NCBI GenBank assembly: GCA_030699825.1
Contig: JAUYKV010000068.1
Location: forward strand, 1-46,990
Direction: 5' to 3'
DNA from: Pseudomonas sp.
GTDB taxonomy: Bacteria > Pseudomonadota > Gammaproteobacteria > Pseudomonadales > Pseudomonadaceae
DNA length: 46,990 nt
Shown piece after piece: positions 44,948 to 46,990 of this stretch. Made by a program: the position numbers and the translations under genes. The notes under the pieces are model-generated. The model made no database searches and was not told the DNA's origin. It worked only from the letters and a program-made list of their open reading frames with translations. Within the stretch, counting starts at the first letter, position 1. Every line of letters starts with the position of its first letter.

Positions 44948-44994
44948 GTTACCATAGGACCCGGACTTTGTTACGAGGTGTTGAAGCGGTAACA
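44948..44994 (-). promoter_or_regulatory. CbrB upstream activating site of crcZ
   Basis: TGTTAC (44969-44974) and GTAACA (44989-44994) form an inverted repeat with 14 bases between, and a third half-site GTTAC lies at 44948-44952. The array is about 80-125 bases upstream of the sigma-54 promoter, the usual enhancer distance. Repeated TGTTAC half-sites have been described as CbrB targets in crcZ promoters of other pseudomonads. Confidence 0.75.
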
Positions 44995-45393
44995 GTGAGG
45001 GGAACCTTGTGCCCGGCAGTCTGCCGCCTCGTGTTGGCCGGCCGCGCAGGAGCGAAGCGATAGCCCGCCAGCTTTTGCGTCGCATCGATTATCCACGGTG
45101 CACTGCCTGCGGCGAGTGACACCCTACGGATTGTGGATTGCCCGGGATCTGGCGTTCCCCTCTATCCGTAGGGCGGTTCGTGCGGCGTTCCGATCGGAGG
45201 TAGGGCGGCTTCGGAGCGAAGCGACAACCCGCCAGCTTTTGCGCCGCGCCGGTGAACCATGGGGTGCACTGCTGCGGCGAACGACAATCTACGGCTCGCG
45301 GATTACGCTGGGTAATGGGTCGGCGCGTAGGGCGCCTGGAAGCGGTCGCAGTAGGCGGGAGTTTTGTTTTGCGACCGCTCTGTGCTTGGCCTG
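44995..45393. other. Non-coding spacer downstream of cbrB with degenerate repeats
   Basis: About 400 bases between the cbrB stop and the crcZ enhancer with no credible gene; short frames here lack coding bias and ribosome-binding sites. It holds two diverged direct repeats and an inverted repeat CCCTACGGAT (45122-45131) / ATCCGTAGGG (45164-45173). Confidence 0.6.
45049..45305. repeat. Pair of diverged direct repeats of about 92 bp
   Basis: Copy A (45049-45139) and copy B (45213-45305) align end to end. Shared blocks are GGAGCGAAGCGA, CCCGCCAGCTTTTGCG, GGTGCACTGC, TGCGGCGA and CTACGG...GGATT, with substitutions and one small gap. A 73-base spacer with an inverted repeat separates them. They look like old copies of an intergenic element, not genes. 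Confidence 0.7.
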
Positions 45394-46812
45394 CTAGCCG
45401 GCGGCCGTGCCGGTCTTGCGCCGAGGAATGCCTAGGCGCTGGCGGCGTTCCCACAGGCACTTGCGGCTGATGCCGAGTTTGCGCGCCAGTTCGGTTTCGG
45501 TCATGTGATCCTGGTGTTCGAGGACGAAGTGCTGGAAGTAGTCTTCCAGCGACAGATCCTCGGTCGGCTCGAGGCTGGTACTGCTGGCCTGTCCCGGCAG
45601 GCCGGGGAAGTCGTCGTCATCCAGGTCGTCCAGTTCGATGTCGATGCCCAGCAACTCGGCCGAGATAGTCGTGCTCTCGCAGAGAATCACTGCGCGCTCG
45701 ATGGCGTTCTCCAGTTCGCGCACGTTGCCTGGCCAGGCGTAATGCCGAATGGCTTGTTCGGCATCCGGGGCGAAATGCAGGTCGCGGTCCATGCGCGTGC
45801 ATTGACGCTTGAGAAAGGAGTGGGCGATTTCACTGACGTCGCTGCCGCGCTCGCGCAGTGACGGCAGTTTCAGGGCGATGACATGCAGACGGTAGTAGAG
45901 GTCTTCGCGGAACTGGCCGACCTTGGCCAGACTCTTGAGGTCGCGGTGGGTGGCGGCGATCAGGCGCACATCGACTTTTTGCGACTGCACCGAGCCAACC
46001 CGGCGAATCTCGCCTTCCTGCAGCACGCGCAGCAAGCGGGCCTGGGCCTCCAGCGGCAGTTCGCCGATCTCGTCGAGGAACAGGGTGCCACCATCGGCGG
46101 CTTCGACCAGGCCGGCGCGGCCGGCACTGGCGCCGGTGAAGGCGCCTTTTTCGTGGCCGAACAGTTCGGACTCGATCAGGCTTTCCGGGATGGCCGCGCA
46201 GTTCACTGAAATCAGCGGGGCCTTGGCGCGTTTGGACAGGTTGTGCAGGGCGCGCGCGACCAGTTCCTTGCCGGTGCCGGATTCGCCCTGGATCAGCACG
46301 TTGGAGCCGGTCGGCGCGACTTTGCGTATCTTGCTGTACAGCTCCAGCATGGCCGGGCAGGAGCCGATGATGCCGATCTCGCCATTGCTGTTGTCGACGG
46401 TTTTTTCACTGCTGCGCCCGGTAGCGGCGCTGGCGGGTGCGCTCGGCGCCTGCCTGGCCTCCTGGCGGTCGCGCAGGATGCGCGCCACGGCCTGCAGCAT
46501 CTCGTCATGGTCGAAAGGTTTGGCGATGTAATCGACCGCGCCCATCTTCATCGAGTCGACGGCAGAACGCAGGCTGGCGTAGCTGGTCATGATCAGCACT
46601 GGCTTGCCTTCGGCGAGCTTGATCAACTCAGTGCCTGGCGCGCCGGGCAGGCGCAGGTCGCTGACTATCAGGTCGAAGTTGGGAATGCTGAAGCGTTCCT
46701 GCGCTTCCTGGACCGAGCCGGCCTCGCTGACCTGGTACTGGTTGCGCTCGAGCAGGCGGCGCAGGGCAGAGCGGATAATGGTTTCGTCTTCAACGATCAA
46801 AATATGGGGCAT
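45394..46812 (-). CDS. cbrB: Sigma-54 response regulator CbrB
   Basis: NtrC-type regulator of carbon/nitrogen balance; activates crcZ. The 472 residues hold a receiver domain (1-120) with phospho-acceptor Asp52 in VSDLRLPG and Lys98; an AAA+ domain with GESGTGKE (176-183), the sigma-54-contacting GAFTGA (223-228) and [20 protein letters not shown]; and a C-terminal Fis-type helix-turn-helix ([20 protein letters not shown]). An acidic linker ([10 protein letters not shown]) precedes the last domain. The start is ATG 46812, 34 bases after cbrA. Confidence 0.97.
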   Translation of the reverse strand: MPHILIVEDETIIRSALRRLLERNQYQVSEAGSVQEAQERFSIPNFDLIVSDLRLPGAPGTELIKLAEGKPVLIMTSYASLRSAVDSMKMGAVDYIAKPFDHDEMLQAVARILRDRQEARQAPSAPASAATGRSSEKTVDNSNGEIGIIGSCPAMLELYSKIRKVAPTGSNVLIQGESGTGKELVARALHNLSKRAKAPLISVNCAAIPESLIESELFGHEKGAFTGASAGRAGLVEAADGGTLFLDEIGELPLEAQARLLRVLQEGEIRRVGSVQSQKVDVRLIAATHRDLKSLAKVGQFREDLYYRLHVIALKLPSLRERGSDVSEIAHSFLKRQCTRMDRDLHFAPDAEQAIRHYAWPGNVRELENAIERAVILCESTTISAELLGIDIELDDLDDDDFPGLPGQASSTSLEPTEDLSLEDYFQHFVLEHQDHMTETELARKLGISRKCLWERRQRLGIPRRKTGTAAG

Positions 46813-46846
46813 TAATTCGGTCTCTCGACGGTCTCAGGTCGCTGGT

Positions 46847-46990
46847 TTAATTCGCTATGGACGTCGCGCCGACATGCCGCGGCAGGGTCACCCTGATACG
46901 GGTGCCACGCTGGTTTTCGGGGTCAACCGGGCTGTCGATTATTATTTGTCCATAATGCTCTTCCACGATGGAATAGACCAGCGCGAGGCC
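46847..46990 (-). CDS. cbrA: Sensor histidine kinase CbrA, C-terminal end (partial)
   Basis: The last 48 codons of a gene cut by the window edge. The visible peptide GLALVYSIVEEHYGQIIIDS begins in the G2 box of a histidine-kinase ATPase domain and continues RGTRIRVTLPRH to a TAA stop at 46847-46849. Position just upstream of cbrB identifies it as CbrA, the SLC5-transporter-fused kinase of this pair; those domains lie outside the window. Confidence 0.92.
   Translation of the reverse strand, partial: GLALVYSIVEEHYGQIIIDSPVDPENQRGTRIRVTLPRHVGATSIAN

Overview
The window is a stretch of core chromosome from a gamma-proteobacterium of the genus Pseudomonas in the broad sense. The evidence is gene order (fur-recN-grpE-dnaK-dnaJ-dapB-carAB-greA-yhbY-rlmE-ftsH-folP-glmM-tpiA-secG-tRNA-Leu-tRNA-fMet-rimP-nusA-infB-rbfA-truB-rpsO-pnp, then acs-pgi-panC-panB-folK-pcnB-crcZ-cbrB-cbrA), a one-cysteine Fur, GC-rich codon use, and a CbrAB/CrcZ locus, which is a Pseudomonas trademark. 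The species cannot be fixed from the sequence alone. I see no prophage, insertion sequence, CRISPR array, defence island or other transferred cargo.

Layout. Bases 1-7.1 kb: fur (+) converges on recN (-) across a two-way terminator. recN has a near-perfect LexA box. grpE and dnaK each have a textbook sigma-32 promoter; dnaJ and dapB follow. Bases 7.1-12.6 kb: carA-carB-greA and a small membrane protein gene, with a leader ORF and an intrinsic terminator before carA. Bases 12.6-19.2 kb: yhbY (-), then rlmE, ftsH, folP, glmM, tpiA and secG (+). Bases 19.2-28.3 kb: tRNA-Leu(GAG), initiator tRNA, and the rimP-nusA-infB-rbfA-truB-rpsO-pnp cluster. Bases 28.3-29.2 kb: two small stress-type genes (BON and CsbD families).

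From 29.25 kb to the end every gene is on the minus strand. These are a DUF748 envelope protein with two DUF2845 paralogues, an RlmI-like methyltransferase, a thiolase, a DUF2236/MpaB-family protein, acs, pgi, panC, panB, folK, pcnB, the sRNA gene crcZ, cbrB, and the last 48 codons of cbrA.

How the parts work together. The left half serves proteostasis (DnaK/DnaJ/GrpE, FtsH), transcription and translation (GreA, NusA, IF2, RimP, RbfA, TruB, S15, PNPase, initiator tRNA) and the carbamoyl phosphate, lysine, folate and cell-wall precursor pathways. The right end holds the carbon-control switch CbrA/CbrB -> CrcZ. The sequence shows a sigma-54 promoter, an upstream TGTTAC-N14-GTAACA site, and six A-rich Hfq/Crc-type motifs in the RNA. 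acs, in the same window, has an AANAANAA motif over its ribosome-binding site and is a plausible target of that switch.

The most notable items are regulatory and structural rather than a new gene system: the carA leader ORF that spans a terminator and overlaps the carA start, the crcZ control region, a sigma-32 promoter that reuses the grpE stop codon, the absence of panD from the pan locus, a Pro-to-Ser change in the FtsH Walker A loop, and several inverted or degenerate repeats.
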